The notes beneath the pieces were generated by a model. That model had not been told where the DNA came from and ran no database searches. It was given only the letters and a program-made list of their open reading frames with translations. Of a stretch of 64,000 bases of DNA, positions 22,640 to 35,109 are shown one piece after another. Position numbers and translations under genes: made by a program. Position 1 is the first letter of the stretch, and each line of letters begins with the position of its first letter. Origin of the DNA: Dipteris shenzhenensis (lineage: Eukaryota > Polypodiophyta > Polypodiopsida > Gleicheniales); assembly GCA_047967505.1 (NCBI GenBank), contig CM106538.1; one strand, written 5' to 3'.

Positions 22640-23040
22640 AGTTGATTATGAGCAGAATACAGTTGTGGGAGGGAGACATCAACTGGAAAGGGGGCATGGT
22701 CCTAAATTTCAATAGAGAGTTTGGTTGGGTAGGTAGTTCATCCCTCTTACGTATCCCCACTCCTTTTGAAGGCATTGAAGAGGTTGTGACTAAACTCAAT
22801 GCCAGATGGAACAGTGCTAATGCTGAAAGGAAATGGGGTAATAGATTTGCACTAATCTGGGATAGAGGAATCCCAGAGAAAATGTGCACTTTGTTATGGC
22901 TAATTCTACACAGGGCTGTCTGGACTAATTGCAGAAGCCTCAAAATTGGTAAGGGAGATGGTACATGCAAATACTATTTTGGGATCAAGGAGGACATTTT
23001 TCATTTGTTTATAACTTGCCCCAGAGCAAGAAAGGTTTAG
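22640..23040 (+). pseudogene. LINE C-terminal zf-RVT-like domain
   Basis: The open frame reads IWDRGIPEKMCTLLWLILH, then ending with GTCKYYFG, KEDIFHLFITCPRAR. This matches the W-P-K---F-W-----l-T...C--C...E---HLF--C pattern found downstream of RT in plant LINEs; the second Cys of the CxxC is lost. Confidence 0.75.
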
Positions 23041-23757
23041 AAATTTGTTCAGTTAAGGATAGGGGAACCAATCAACTGGAGGTCTATTCTATTGGGAGAT
23101 GCATTCAAACTTCCTTATGCCACATGGGTATACATCAGGGCACATGCATTATGGTTTATTTGGATTTCCAAAAATGCTTATCAATTCAATGAAGAGGTCA
23201 TGCATGCTGATCAGATCTTTTTTAATTGGTATTAAAGATATTTTCCAACTAACTGAACACTTCTTTCTGTGGTCCAGGCCAAATTCTTGTTGGACCAAGA
23301 GTTGTATAACTATAATGAGATCAGGTTTCACAACTATAGGTAGAACTTGAAGAACACATCAGGGATGCAAGGAGGTGTACCAATTGACCTACAAGCATAA
23401 CTCCTACCATCTTTGTTTCTAGTTAAAGAATAGCCCACAGTTTAAAGAGCCATCATGTTCCTTTGTTACCAGGTCAACAACATTGGATTTTGTTGTTTTT
23501 TCTACCCTGACAAGGAGAAATCTTGGTCAAAGGATGAGGGATGCAAGAAACCTTTCCTCTCAATAAATGGAGTAGAGCCTGATATCAAAGCACTACCGAT
23601 CAGATCAGTGAATCTGGGCTTTTGTTCCTCTCCTCTAAGCATACTAGATCTTTTGTATCTCTCCTTTGAGCAATGGATTTTTTGTATGCATACTAGATCT
23701 TTGTCTTTAGAGGAGAACATTTTGTTCACTTGGGACTTCATTGTACAAATCATATGA

Positions 23758-24960
23758 TTATAATATAATCAAATATTTCTTTTCGCCCCAAAAGAAAAAT
23801 CCTTTAATGTAGCACCCTAAGACTTCTATAATACTCCTTTCATATGGAAGATTATGAATATATGTAGATTCTAATTAGTTGAAATATTGATTGAAATCTA
23901 ATTTAGATTTCCCACAGTTGGTACCAAATTGATTGCGCTTTAAAATTCTCTAAAAAGATATGGTCATGCAAGTCTTGATGGTGGCATGTTTTTTCCTTAC
24001 TTGTATAAATTTGTTAAATGAAAGAATATACTTTAAGACAATGCAATACAATTTTTTTAAAATTGAGAGGCAATACTGTAATTCCCAGGGTTAAGAAGTT
24101 TTAAAACTTATCTAGTGCCAACTATAATCTAAAACTTGCAGTCTATTTTACTTTCGTGTGTATCAAAAACCTTGAACCTACCAACTACTAGAGCAAACTT
24201 AAAGCTACAAGTTCTATTTTAAATATACGTGACTTCCACATATAGGTAATAGCATCCAAGATGTAGTATATTCTCCTTGTAACAAAACTAAGCTGAGCCT
24301 TTTTTACAAATTGTCTCAACAACAAGACATGCTAATAATGAAGAACCAACCCAAGTACACATACTTTTCATTTAAACATTTTAATATAACATGAAGTAGA
24401 GCATAGACATTTTTAAATATTTCAGACTAATATGTAGTATACAAAAAATAGTCAGTTTGGCACTTGTGTATATGGTAGAGTCATTTGATATTAAGTCAAC
24501 ATATATCATTCACGTCACAAGCATATATGTCAACACCCTACATACCCTTTCTATACTATGTTCTATGAGTTGATGCACAACCATTTGGGATGTCTGCATT
24601 TGCAATCTTTCTTGGTCCATTACCCTCCTCATACCCTATAGCCACAATGTGTCTAACAATCTCATCAACCCTTTTTGTAATTTTTCTTGCAGCTCTAGTC
24701 TTAGATCTACATAACTGACAATCCAACACTCATACCTTAGTTGGAATTGGTACTTTATATTAGGAAATTGAATTGTTACTTGTGATATGTGGAGTGGCCT
24801 AGGAGCTTCTTAACTCCTACAAAATAGACATGCATAGTATTAGTGTACACTGGGTACAAAGGCTTCATCTCAACAAATGGCTCTATTTTTCATGCTAGCT
24901 TAGATGCCCATTGGTCACTTAGACAAGCAATAGTGGGCAACAACAACCCACTGAGACTGA
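23758..24960. other. AT-rich region, no gene seen
   Basis: No long open frame, repeat array or transposon motif was found on either strand. It separates the LINE from the gag-like relic. Confidence 0.5.
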
Positions 24961-25020
24961 CAATTTGAGAATTGAACATTCCATTAGTCGAAGGGTCATC
25001 TTATCAGCAAGGCAAAGGAT

Positions 25021-25299
25021 GTGGATGTCCGGCCTTTCTATAGGTTCCTGATAAAATTTATCATGTTGAATAAGACTCTTGATTACTTCTCAAGGAAGTT
25101 TGTGGCCAAGGAGCTTGTGGCATATGAAGATAAGGTACATATCACCTGGCTTGAGGTCTTCTCAAGGAAGTTTGTGGCCAAGGAGCTTGTGACCTATGAA
25201 GATAAGGTACATATCACCTGGCTTGAGGTCTTCCCTGACACATTTAAACAAGCAGCTCAAGGGAGTGTGTGTGGTGCAGCAAGCTCCCTACAAGCTTAG
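25021..25299 (+). pseudogene. Gag-like fragment with in-frame 24-residue tandem repeat
   Basis: A 92-codon frame contains SRKFVAKELV[AT]YEDKVHITWLEVF twice in succession (25088-25159 and 25160-25231, period 72 bp, one amino-acid difference). The rest is not recognised. Its place at the head of a gypsy-like zinc knuckle/protease region suggests a retroelement gag, but that is inference from context. Confidence 0.35.
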
Positions 25300-27075
25300 A
25301 TGACACCTTTGCATGATATGCCATCATAACTCGAGTCAAGGGCAATAGGATGGCTAGGAATTCCCATAATTGAAGAACCAAATCCAAATTTGTTGCTTAC
25401 TAGTAAGGCAAGTAGCCCAGGAGAATCCTCCACAAGGATGAAGATGGAAGTAGCTACAAGTGAAGAAAGAGGATCAAGAACAACAATAGAAGCTGACTCC
25501 TAAATGAATGATTCTAAGTTCATCATTACCGAATCCTGAGAAGCTCCTTCACCTTCCCCAATTTTGATCTTCTTCCAAAAAACTCTCTCAACCACCATCC
25601 ACCTCCATCAACAAATGTTGACCCCCTATTCTGGAGAACCTACTCCCTCCTGAGTTCCTCCACCACTATAATTGCCTCATCATCGGAGCATTCTGTTCTC
25701 ACCCCTCCTCTCTCTCCAAGGTTTCTTGACATTCAGTATTTCCCCTCCTCATATGCCAGCTTTGTTAACTTGCCAGGAGACCATGATAGGAGGGAAGAAT
25801 GGGGAGAAGATGGTAGATCCCACTGGCATAGGGAAAATCATAAGGATGCTTTGAATGAGACTGCAAAAGAGACTGTTGAGAAGTGTCTCACTCTTGAGAC
25901 AAATCCTACACAAGAATAATCTACTGGGACTATCTAAAAGACAATAGGAGTGCCACTTGTTACCCAGAACATGATGGATCATGATAGGCCCGCCCAAAAT
26001 AGAGCTTGATAATGACAATTACAATTGTTGCATCTATGAGCTTAGAGAAAGCTGCAGTGGAGATCCACCACATAGCCACTGAAGTGGTGACAGAGGTTCA
26101 AGATAATATCACTATCTCTAACAACCCGGTAGCTAATATGGGAAGTCATCATGGCTCCAGTTGATGTGGAGATAGTGGTCACCTGAGTTAACCATGGGGC
26201 CACCACAATGTTGCCATGAACTCACAAGTTCTTAGTTTAAGAAGTCCACGCCAAGGGGCAAAAAATAAAATTCCCAACTGCACCAATCAATGCCCAAAGC
26301 AAAAAATTCTGAAAAAGGAAAGGAGATTCAAATCTTAGATGAGGAAGATGAACAACCACTGACCTCACGCATCTTATTTTCATCTGTCGTGGCAACCCAA
26401 CGAGTGTTACATCCTCCTTGGACTATGCTACCAAGTGAGGACATCAACCCCCTCTTCTATTGGGGGATTTATCTAGCCCACAAGTGATGGCAAAGATATG
26501 GAAACAACTTTTTAAATCTATTATGGAAGCCCCTTGAGCCACCCACCATGTGGCTCAAACATGGGTACTACAACAAGCCTTATTCTACGAGCATCAAGAG
26601 CATGCACAATATGTCTGAGAGTTGCAGGGTTGGTAGCATGGTCTTGTCAACCTTTTAATAGATAGAGAGAAGAAAACAAGTGAGGAATTTACTCAGCTTC
26701 AAATGGCACACAAGCAACTCCAGATAGATCATGTTAAGACCTACACCAGTACAATGAGGCAATAAGCACTCTCAAGATAGCTCAGGATGATATTGCCTCC
26801 AAAGACTAATCGTGGTGCATCAAGAGAAGCAAATCAAAGTATTGAAGGGGCAACAAGGGGGCAAAAGTTGACTTACAACAGAGCCAAGAGAAGAGTGCTT
26901 AGGCAATGGGTAGCAAATCTAAAATAGATCTAGGATTTATGGCAAGATGTAGATGGCCTTTATAGTGGGATGCACTCCTTTGCAAGAAGAGTAGTACATT
27001 TGAGTGTATCAAATGGCTCCTGCATGCAACAAGCTAGGGACATGAATGCCATTGAATTGCAGAATGACAATTCAA

Positions 27076-27286
27076 TGTTATTCTTGCCAAGATCCACACT
27101 GCACTAGTGAGTGTCCATACCAAGCAACTACTAACCATGCCATATCCTATTAATAAATGTCAAGGAACTCACTTTCTTAAGGATTGCCGATGTAAGGACG
27201 ATCAACCCGCACTCGGGCCTATCACAATGAATTCAAGCACTCTGTTGTGTTTTAGTTGTGGGGTGGATCATTTGTATAAAGATTGC
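27076..27286 (+). pseudogene. Triple zinc-knuckle array
   Basis: Knuckle 1 CYSCQDPHCTSEC (27076-27114) and knuckle 3 CFSCGVDHLYKDC (27248-27286) are CX2CX3HX4C, one residue shorter than the usual CX2CX4HX4C. The middle copy KCQGTHFLKDC (about 27155-27188) keeps the last Cys-His-Cys but has Ile where the first Cys should be. Knuckles 2 and 3 share a frame; 1 is in another. Such arrays bind nucleic acid in gag. Confidence 0.6.
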
Positions 27287-28289
27287 CCCATGAGAAGAAC
27301 TCCTAGACCCGTCTCCCAATCCAAAGGCCAGCATTAACTTGTTGAGTACTGAGAGGGGCCATGTGTCCTCAGTATCATTGAATGTGATCATGAGGCCCAA
27401 GGTAAGTGCATAAGTAAGGAGCTCCACAAATAAGATAATAGGGAGAAGGCAACCACCTCCCAATCTAAGGGAAAAGACCAAGTGAGTGCAATTAAGGTAG
27501 GAAAGGTTCAAATCTGCTTGTCATCCAGAGTGGTTCTGATGAATAGAATGCAAGGGTCTCCACCTCGACCTCAATAGGTCCTACATGATCAGCGGTCTTA
27601 CTCCTTGCTATGACAGGACCTCAAGATAAGCTTAGGGTAGGTGAAACACAACACCATTGGTAGACATAAGTCCAGTAGGTCAAAATGAATACCCTGACTC
27701 ACCTATTGAAAAGCAATGTCTGGCAAAGGCATAGCAGTTAGTCTGGGAATGCCAAGAGAGATTTGAGTAGCCGCTCAGAACTAACAAAGGCATGGATACC
27801 ATCCACCCCAACCATCAAGTTCCAAAAAGAAGAACCTTAAAGCCCTGCCTACCCTAGATAAGGTAGATGAGATAATCACAAATATCACCTCATCGGGGAA
27901 GTCCCTACTATGTCATAAAGATGTCATAAGATGTTTGAAAAGGACCCTACTTGGCAAGCTATAAATGAGGACCTTGCATCCTTTTATGGGTTTGAAGAAC
28001 CCCAATCCAAGGGTTGAGAACCAATGGGTCAACCGCGAGATGTGGCAGGGCTTGCCGCATTCTTATCCATAGAGATAAAGATGCCCATAGCTGCCCTACT
28101 AAGATGAAATCCCATTCTTTTGAGAGATCTCTTCGATCCAATGAATGGGAAAATGGACAACCCTGAAGAAGTGGACACTAAGGTTGTCAAAGCCCCACAC
28201 GAGGAGCCGAATGTGCTAAAAATACCAATCAATAAGCCAGGCTAGTACTTTGAGAGTGATGACATGAATGCTCTAATTTTAATATTCTG

Positions 28290-28640
28290 CCAAAACAAGA
28301 AGGCCATAGCTGCTATCTTGGATGGTGGGGCGGGGGTCAGCATCATCATGAAGCACAGCTGATCAAAATGGGGAAAGCCTGAAATGGAGAGCACCAATCT
28401 GATTGTGAAATTAGCGATGGTGCGACGGCCCAGCTAGTGGGAGTCCTAAAGGATATAAAGATCCAAACCTTTCGTCTCACCTATCATGTGTGGTTTGTGT
28501 GGTGATGGACTTCCACAGGTAGCCGAATGGCTATTATGTCATCCTAGGCAAACCTTTTATGCGTGCCATAGGCCTAGTACATAATTGGGTCTCCAATAGA
28601 ATTTATCTTCACAAGGACAAGCACATAGTAAGGGTCAACC
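28290..28640 (+). pseudogene. Retropepsin-like protease of gypsy type
   Basis: AILDGGAGVSII (near 28314) matches the catalytic D-[ST]-G-A segment with Gly for Ser/Thr. About 70 codons later, after a frame change, YYVILGKPFMRAIGLV (near 28531-28577) matches the flap-end ILGRPFL region. A stop lies between. It is inactive as written. Confidence 0.6.
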
Positions 28641-29390
28641 TATAGACTTGGAAGGCACATCCCATGACCAACAATCTATTTGTGGCTAAGTCAGACACTA
28701 CTCAGAGAACCACTCTGGTGAATGTATTCCAAGCCTGCAATGAAAGAGATAAAGGTGAGGACTAGGTTGAGCACTAGTATGCTTCGTTGCCCCAGAGCCC
28801 AAGTTCTCCTAGAATTGGATGCATGTCTTGGCAACTATAGACACGGCTGAAAAGACATGGACCAAGATGGCGGTTTACGATCTTGGGGGGCTGGGTATGA
28901 AAGTTCCCCTTAACATGATAAATGCCCTGAGGGCCCCAGCAGAGGATCACATGGTAAGGAAAGTGAGAATGGACCTTCACTGAGACTAAGATATGTTGGT
29001 GCCATTATGGTACACCATGAGTTCTCATCAAATAAGGGAGCCAGATTGAATAGAATAAAGGCCCCCTCGATTCCCTTAAGACAGAGGCCTGCTCCTTTTG
29101 CAGAGATGCCTACTAGAGTGGACATACCACCCCAAAAAACCAGAGCATCAAAGGACAAAGACACTAAACCCCTTGCAAGCGAAGGCAAATTTCTCCAAAA
29201 GCCATGGAAGAGGAGAGGGATGAGGAAGAGACCAATTTGCATCAAGTCCCTAGGCACTTTCAAGCTTACATAGTACAGGATTGCAGAATATTGCTAGAGC
29301 AAGCTAAAAGATCAGCGAAGCAAGGAGACCAAAATGGGTATGATGGTCCTACCAAGGTCAAGGAGGTGAACTTGGTTGGTACAGGAGAAG

Positions 29391-29743
29391 TGTTGAGATA
29401 TCGATCTCCACTCGCGATATGCCAGGGTGACCGTTGTGTATTTATGTCACAGACTTGTTAGCTGGAGATGCGGTTGGTACACCGCCCACGAATAATAGCT
29501 GGATGACAGCTATCCTTATCTACTCTAGTTTGTGGCTCAGTTAGTATGCCACCTTAGTTAGTTGAGTTTGGTTTGAGACCCACATATAGGGTTCTTCTAT
29601 TTCTTTGTACTAGAGTTCTTTTGGCTTTCACAACTAAGAAGAGGAAAACTGTTTTCAGCCTCCACCTTTGTGTGTATTCCCCCATTTGTGCATGTGAGAA
29701 AGCCTCAAGTGAGACTCCTTCCCTCTCTCCCACTATCTTCACA
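29391..29743 (+). repeat. 5' LTR of copia B
   Basis: 353 bp, TGTTGAGATATCG to ATCTTCACA, directly followed by TGGTATCAGAGCC (29744-29756), the primer-binding site. The opening TGTTGAGATATC and an internal TTTATGTCAC are shared with the copia D LTR. Confidence 0.93.
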
Positions 29744-30263
29744 TGGTATCAGAGCCTTGTTCGTGGTAAGGAGCTCAAGAAAGCAAGCCAAGTTCGTGGT
29801 GTCCTGGTAAGAGGACCAGTGTTGCTTTCCTATTTCGAGTTTGGGAGCAAATCTCTGCAGGTAGCATAGCCAGAAGTGCAAGAGTGCATTGTCTCAGATT
29901 GAGACGCCCTTCGCGGTGTGGCGAGAGCGCAGTATATGCTGCGGGACCCGTTTCTGATTTGAGGCCATTTCGGGGCCCATTTTGAAGGCGAAAGTTCTTC
30001 GCAGGCACTCAGAAAATGGCCCTGTTTTGGCTGTGCGACCACTGCGCAGCTAGTCGGTGGAAAGTTACCGCAGAAATTGCATTGTATGCCTATGTGCAGA
30101 GATATTGGGAGTTGCAGATTCATGCTTGTTGCCTGTTGATGCAAAATCGTCACTAGGAAGTGACTGTGTGGTGAAATACCACTTTCGTCAGTTTTGCAGA
30201 TCTGCCCGTGTGAGGCAAAAGCTGTGTTTTTTGTAGTGACAGAATATTTTGCAGTGTTCTGTA

Positions 30264-33200
30264 ATGGCATCTGATTCTCTTTCACAGATTATCACTGAAA
30301 AGCTTGACAAGAACAACTTCCAGGCATGGAAGTTTAGAATGACGAATTTCTTGATGGGAAAAGGCTATTGGGATTTCATTACAGGAAATGAAGAAGAACC
30401 TGTTCTTCCTAATGTTCCCAATCAACAGGAAATGCAGGCATTCAAAGGATGGCACGAGAGAGCCAGGAAAGTTATGTACTGGCTGTCTATCAGTATTTCG
30501 GATTCCATGATTGTGCATATTCAGGATGCAAGTACGCCAAAGGAGGCATGGGATACTTTGGCAAAACCTTGGCAAAAATGTACAGCACAAATATGCAAGC
30601 CAGGAAAATGTAGCTCAAATAGGAGTTGCACAATGTGCAGAGAGAAAATTTGAGCATAAACGACTACCACATGAAGGTGAAGAAAATTGCAGATGCACTT
30701 GCTTCCATTGGGTCGCTAGTGGAAGATGATGATCTAGTTTCTGTGACCTTGAATGGTCTAGGAAAGGATTATGCACAGTTCCAGACATCCATTACCGTCC
30801 GTGAAAAATTTCCAGATTTTGAAGAGTTGTTTGCTCTTCTAATTTTTGAAGAGCAGAGAAATGGGGGTGCATCTTCTTTAGGAGGAACTTCAAAAGAAAC
30901 TGTCTTCTACTCAAATGCTGGCAGAGGTAGAGGCAGAGGTAGAGGAGGCCGATCCACAGGCCGTGGTAGAAATCAGAATATGTAGCAAACGCAAGAAAAC
31001 TAGTCCTATGCAAGAGGACGTGGTAACTCTAGAGGCAGGGGGAGCCAAAGAGGCCGTGGTGGATGGCAGAGAGGCCAAAATGCAAAACGGCAATGTTGAA
31101 TGCTACTACTGTGGCAAAATCGGTCATATGGCTAAGGATTGCTATAAAAAGCAGAATGACATTATGAATGGAAAATTATAGCAAGGCAATTATGCATCTT
31201 CTAGTAGGCAGGGTGATGACATAAATGAGCATCTATTTATGGTGCAGCATATGACCAATTTTGTGACAAGTGCAGAAGAACAAAATGATGTGTGGTACGT
31301 TGACTCAGGTGCATCAAACCACATGACAGGTCATGCAAAATGGATGCAAGATGCAAGGAAAATGGAAAAGCCAGGATTTGTGGAGACTGGTGATGATACT
31401 GCACATCCTATTGTGCAGATTGGTAAAATTCCTTTGTCTATGCGGGATGGGAAAAAGAAATACCTGTTTGATGTATTTCATGTCCCGAACATCACCAAGA
31501 ACCTGGTTTCTGGCGGTCAAATGGTTGAGCAGGGCTTGCAGGTTAGATTTAATCCTCATGGATGCTTTGTTGAGGATATGAAAAATAACGGTCGCTTGAT
31601 AGCAAAAGGAAAGAAGAAGGGCAGGATGTTTACATTGGATGCGGACATGCCTGAATTGAGTGTAGCAATGTTTGCACATGGGACCGGTGTAGTTGCAGAT
31701 ATTGATATCTGGCACAAACACATTGGTCATGTTAATATACAGCGACTTAAATCAATGCAAGCCCAAAATATTGTTGCAGGATTGCCTAAATTCAAGGTTG
31801 TAGAAATGCACAAGGTTTGTGAAGCCTGTCAATTTGGGAAACAGGCAAGGAAACCTTTTCCTAGGCATGTTCAAGAGAGTAAAAAGCCATTGGAATTAAT
31901 CCACTCTGATGTGTGGACTACTAAAGCTGCATCTATTGGAGGCTGTCACTATTTTGTCACATTTATTGATGACTTCAGCAGAAAACTGTGGGTGTATTTT
32001 ATGAAAAAGAAAAGTGAAGTGTTTGGGCACTTCAAAGCTTTCAAAGCTATGGTTGAAAAAGGAACAGGCCTGCAAATAAACTGCCTAAGGTCAGATGGAG
32101 GGGGAGAGTACCTCTCAAGAGTACCTCTCAAATGAGTTTGCAAGGTTCTTGCAGGAGCATGGTATAAAGCAGCAATATTCATGCAGTCATACTCCATAGC
32201 AAAATGGAATTGTAGAAAGGAAAAACAGGCATATTGGAGAGGTATCTCGGGCTATGCTAAATGAAAAAGATCTACCAGATTATTATTGGGCTGAAGCAGT
32301 TGCTACAGCAGTTTATATAATGAATAGGACTCCCACTGCAGCAATACATGGCATGACGCCAGAGGAGATGTATACTGGTAGGAAACCAGATATTTCTCAT
32401 TTGAAAATTTTTTGTTGCATTGCCTATGTCCATGTGCCAGATGAGTTGAGGTCCAAGTTGGATCCAAAAGCTAAGAAGTGTGTCTTTATTGGTTATTCTC
32501 TGCAGCAAAAAGGGTATAGATGCTATAACGCTTCTACACGTAAGTTCACAGTGAGCAGAGATGTTGTTTTTGATGAGATGAGTAGCTGGTATAAACCAGT
32601 AAATGTGATGATTGATGTAGATGCACAAAATGGTAATGCTGCACAGAATTCACAGCAGCAATCACAAAATATTAGTGGACCTGGAGTGTCCTCTAGCAGT
32701 GGTTCACATACTTCACCATGGACAGGCAGATTGAGATCAGGAGAATCTCCTCAAAGCAATGCAGAGAGTGGTATGCAGGTATCACGAAAAGGAAAAGAGA
32801 AGGTAGATCAACCCATGTTTGATGTGAATGCAGGTCACTCTTGTGTGGATGGTGAATCCAGTAGCTCTGAACAGAGCATTGATGATGAGTTGGGTATTCC
32901 CTCTGTTGTTACACCTGGAGTAAGGAAGACCAGGGATGTTTTGAGAGCACCTGGAAGTGAGCCTATTTTGCGCAGGTCTACCAGGGTTAGGTATCCTGTG
33001 GATAGGCTGAAATATGATAAATTTACAACCATTCACTATGCCTATATGGTCAAAGTGATACAGGAACCAGAACCCACTTCTTTTGAGCAAGCCATGGGAA
33101 ATGAAAAATGGGAGAAAGCCATGGATGAAGAAATGGATGCCTTGGATGCAAATGCTACATGGGAATTGGTGCCTTTGCCTAAAGACAAGAATGCAATTGG

Positions 33201-34573
33201 CTGTAAGTGGGTTTATAAGATCAAGCACAATGCAGATGGTTCTGTGAATAGATACAAGGCAAGATTAGTTGTCAAGGGGTAGGCACAGACATATGGCATT
33301 GATTATGAAGAAACTTTCAGCCCAGTTGCAAGGATGGCAACCGTAAGAGCAGCCATTGCTATGGCTGCATCAAAGGGATGGTCTTTAAATCAGATGGATG
33401 TAAAGAATGCCTTCTTGCATGGTGATTTGCAAGAAGAGGTCTTTATGGAGCAGCCAGCAGGTTATGTTCATGCTACTCATCCTGAGTTTGTTTGCAGGTT
33501 GAAGAAAGCCTTGTATGGCTTGAAGCAAGCACCTAGAGCATGGTCTGACAAGATAGGACAGTATCTTGTCACTATTGGCTTTCAGATTTCCAAGGCAGAT
33601 TTCTCACTCTATGTGAGAAAAACAGAGAAAGGGATTATGCTGTTGGTCATTTATGTTGATGATTTGATCATCACAGGTGATAGTGATGAAGATATCCTTC
33701 ATGTGAAAATGCTATTGAGGCAGAAGTTTGTGATGAAGGATTTGGGAGAGCTGCGTTATTTCTTGGGCATTGAGGTGATTGATCACCAAGTGGGATACAG
33801 CTCTTGCAGAGGCAGTATGGATTGGACATGCTGTTCAAATATGGGATGACAGGCTGTAAGCCTATTTCAGTTCATTTGGAGTAGATTGTGAAGCTGAGCG
33901 CAGATGCAGGTGAGCTTCTGGAAGACCCTACTATGTACAGACGTATAGTATTACCAGGCCAGATTTGAGCTATGCTATTGGGTTGGTAAGTAAATTTATG
34001 CAGGCTCCAAGGAAACCGCATTTGGATGCGGCTAGACGCATACTCAGGTATGTGAAGTCCACATTGCAGTATGGACTATTTTATGAGGCTAGGGTTCAGA
34101 TACAGTTGCATGGATACACTGATGCTGATTGGGCTGGTAGTATTTCTGATAGACGATCTACCAGTGGATATGTGTTCTCTTTTGGGAGTGCTGCAGTCAC
34201 TTGGAGCAGCAAGAAACAGCCTACAGTTGCCTTGTCGAGCACAGAGGCTGAGTACAGGGGTGCAGCGATGGCTGCATGTGAGGTAGCTTGGTTGCATAAG
34301 CTACTTTATGATATGCATTAGTCTACAGATGGGCCAGTTGTCATTTATTGTGACAACATGAGCAGTATACACTTGGCAAAGGACCCAATCTTTCATGCTA
34401 GAACAAAGCACATTGAGGTGCATTATCACTATGTGCGGGAGAAAGTGTTACTAGGTCTTATTGATCTAGTTTATGTCAGCACAGAGGATCAGGTAGCTAA
34501 CATATTCACGAAAGCATTGGGCGCAGAGAAGCTACGCAAGTTCAGAGACCTGCTTGGTGTGCAGGAATTGGGA
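30264..34573 (+). pseudogene. Copia B gag-pol, decayed
   Basis: The ATG at 30264 opens gag (KLDKNNFQAWKFRMTNFLMG). A frameshift near 30565 breaks the UBN2 region. An RG-rich stretch and the knuckle CYYCGKIGHMAKDC (31101-31142) follow. Protease is WYVDSGASNHM (31293-). Integrase is readable to 32135, where the 13-bp word GAGTACCTCTCAA is duplicated (32106-32131) and shifts the frame. The frame resumes at 32254-33282, with a TAG at 33280. RT has YVDD at 33652-33663. Another shift near 33790 and losses near 33945 precede RNase H (33965-34321, then 34358-). The domains are all present but cannot be translated as one protein. Confidence 0.93.
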
Positions 34574-34576
34574 TTG

Positions 34577-34785
34577 AGCTCGAGGGGGAGTGTTGAGATA
34601 TCGACTCCACTCGCGATATGCCAGGGTGACCGTTGTGTATTTATGTCACCGACTTGTTAGCAGGAGATGCGGTTGGTACACCGCCCACGAATAATAGCTA
34701 GATGACAGCTATCCTTATCTACTCTAGTTTGTGGCTCAGTTAGTATGCCACCTTAGTTAGTTGAGTTTGGTTTGAGACCCACATA
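34577..34785 (+). repeat. Polypurine tract and truncated 3' LTR of copia B
   Basis: AGCTCGAGGGGGAG (34577-34590) precedes TGTTGAGATATCGAC. The LTR matches the 5' copy through GAGACCCACATA and then ends, missing about 158 bp. Confidence 0.9.
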
Positions 34786-35105
34786 AACACTTATTTCATT
34801 AATTTTGGACTTGTCAATGTACAAATTCATTTTTACATATACTTTTGGACTAGTTTTCAGATAAAATTTAAGAAAAACCCAATCTTCAAAGCACATATAA
34901 AAACATAAAAACAAGCATTTTTATATATATTTTTTAAGGACATGAAACTAAAATTATAAAATTTAACGCAGCCTACATAAGTTACATGAAAAAATAAGAT
35001 TCGGTTGTTGTAAACTCTCTTAATATTTAATGGTGTTAATAAACACCTTCAAAAGTTAAGCCTGAGATTTTCAAGACTACAGCCATTCAATTTGATGAAT
35101 TTTCT
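34784..35105 (-). repeat. Terminus-like sequence shared with 57.69 kb
   Basis: The 27 bp starting AAACAC at 34784 match the 27 bp at 57688 with one difference. Similarity then declines but continues (GATAAAAT, TTTTGGA, ACGC words) for about 200 bp. In both places the match begins abruptly at this point, which looks like the end of a repeated or mobile unit. The region lies downstream of the small gene at 35110-35547. Confidence 0.6.
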
Positions 35106-35109
35106 ATTT

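Larger units (their letters stand above)
19740..23757 (+). mobile_element. Decayed LINE (L1-type) retrotransposon
   Basis: The order along the plus strand is an ORF1-type CCHC knuckle (CFLCGLSSHIVKSC, 19788-19829), apurinic endonuclease motifs (VVSVYAPIGS, LGDFNMV near 20325-20350), reverse transcriptase (20625-22530) and a zf-RVT-like C-terminal region (22640-23040). Many stops and frame changes show it is inactive. Ends are approximate; the 3' end is probably near 23757, where AT-rich non-coding sequence begins. Confidence 0.85.
25300..29390 (+). mobile_element. Gypsy-like gag/protease relic, no polymerase seen
   Basis: After low-content frames, a cluster of zinc knuckles occurs at 27076-27286 and an aspartic-protease region at about 28290-28640. 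The 3' side is cut by copia B at 29391. I find no RT, RNase H or integrase motif, so this is either a large non-autonomous element or a relic that lost pol. LTRs were not identified. Frames are broken throughout. Confidence 0.5.
29391..34785 (+). mobile_element. Copia B element, decayed, 3' LTR truncated
   Basis: Full 5' LTR (29391-29743), primer-binding site, leader, gag-pol, polypurine tract, then only the first 195 bp of a 3' LTR (34591-34785). The leader is nearly identical to that of copia D, so B and D are close relatives with diverged LTRs. The 3' LTR stops abruptly at a sequence also found at 57.69 kb, so the loss of its end is probably tied to that other repeat. No target duplication can be scored. 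Confidence 0.93.
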
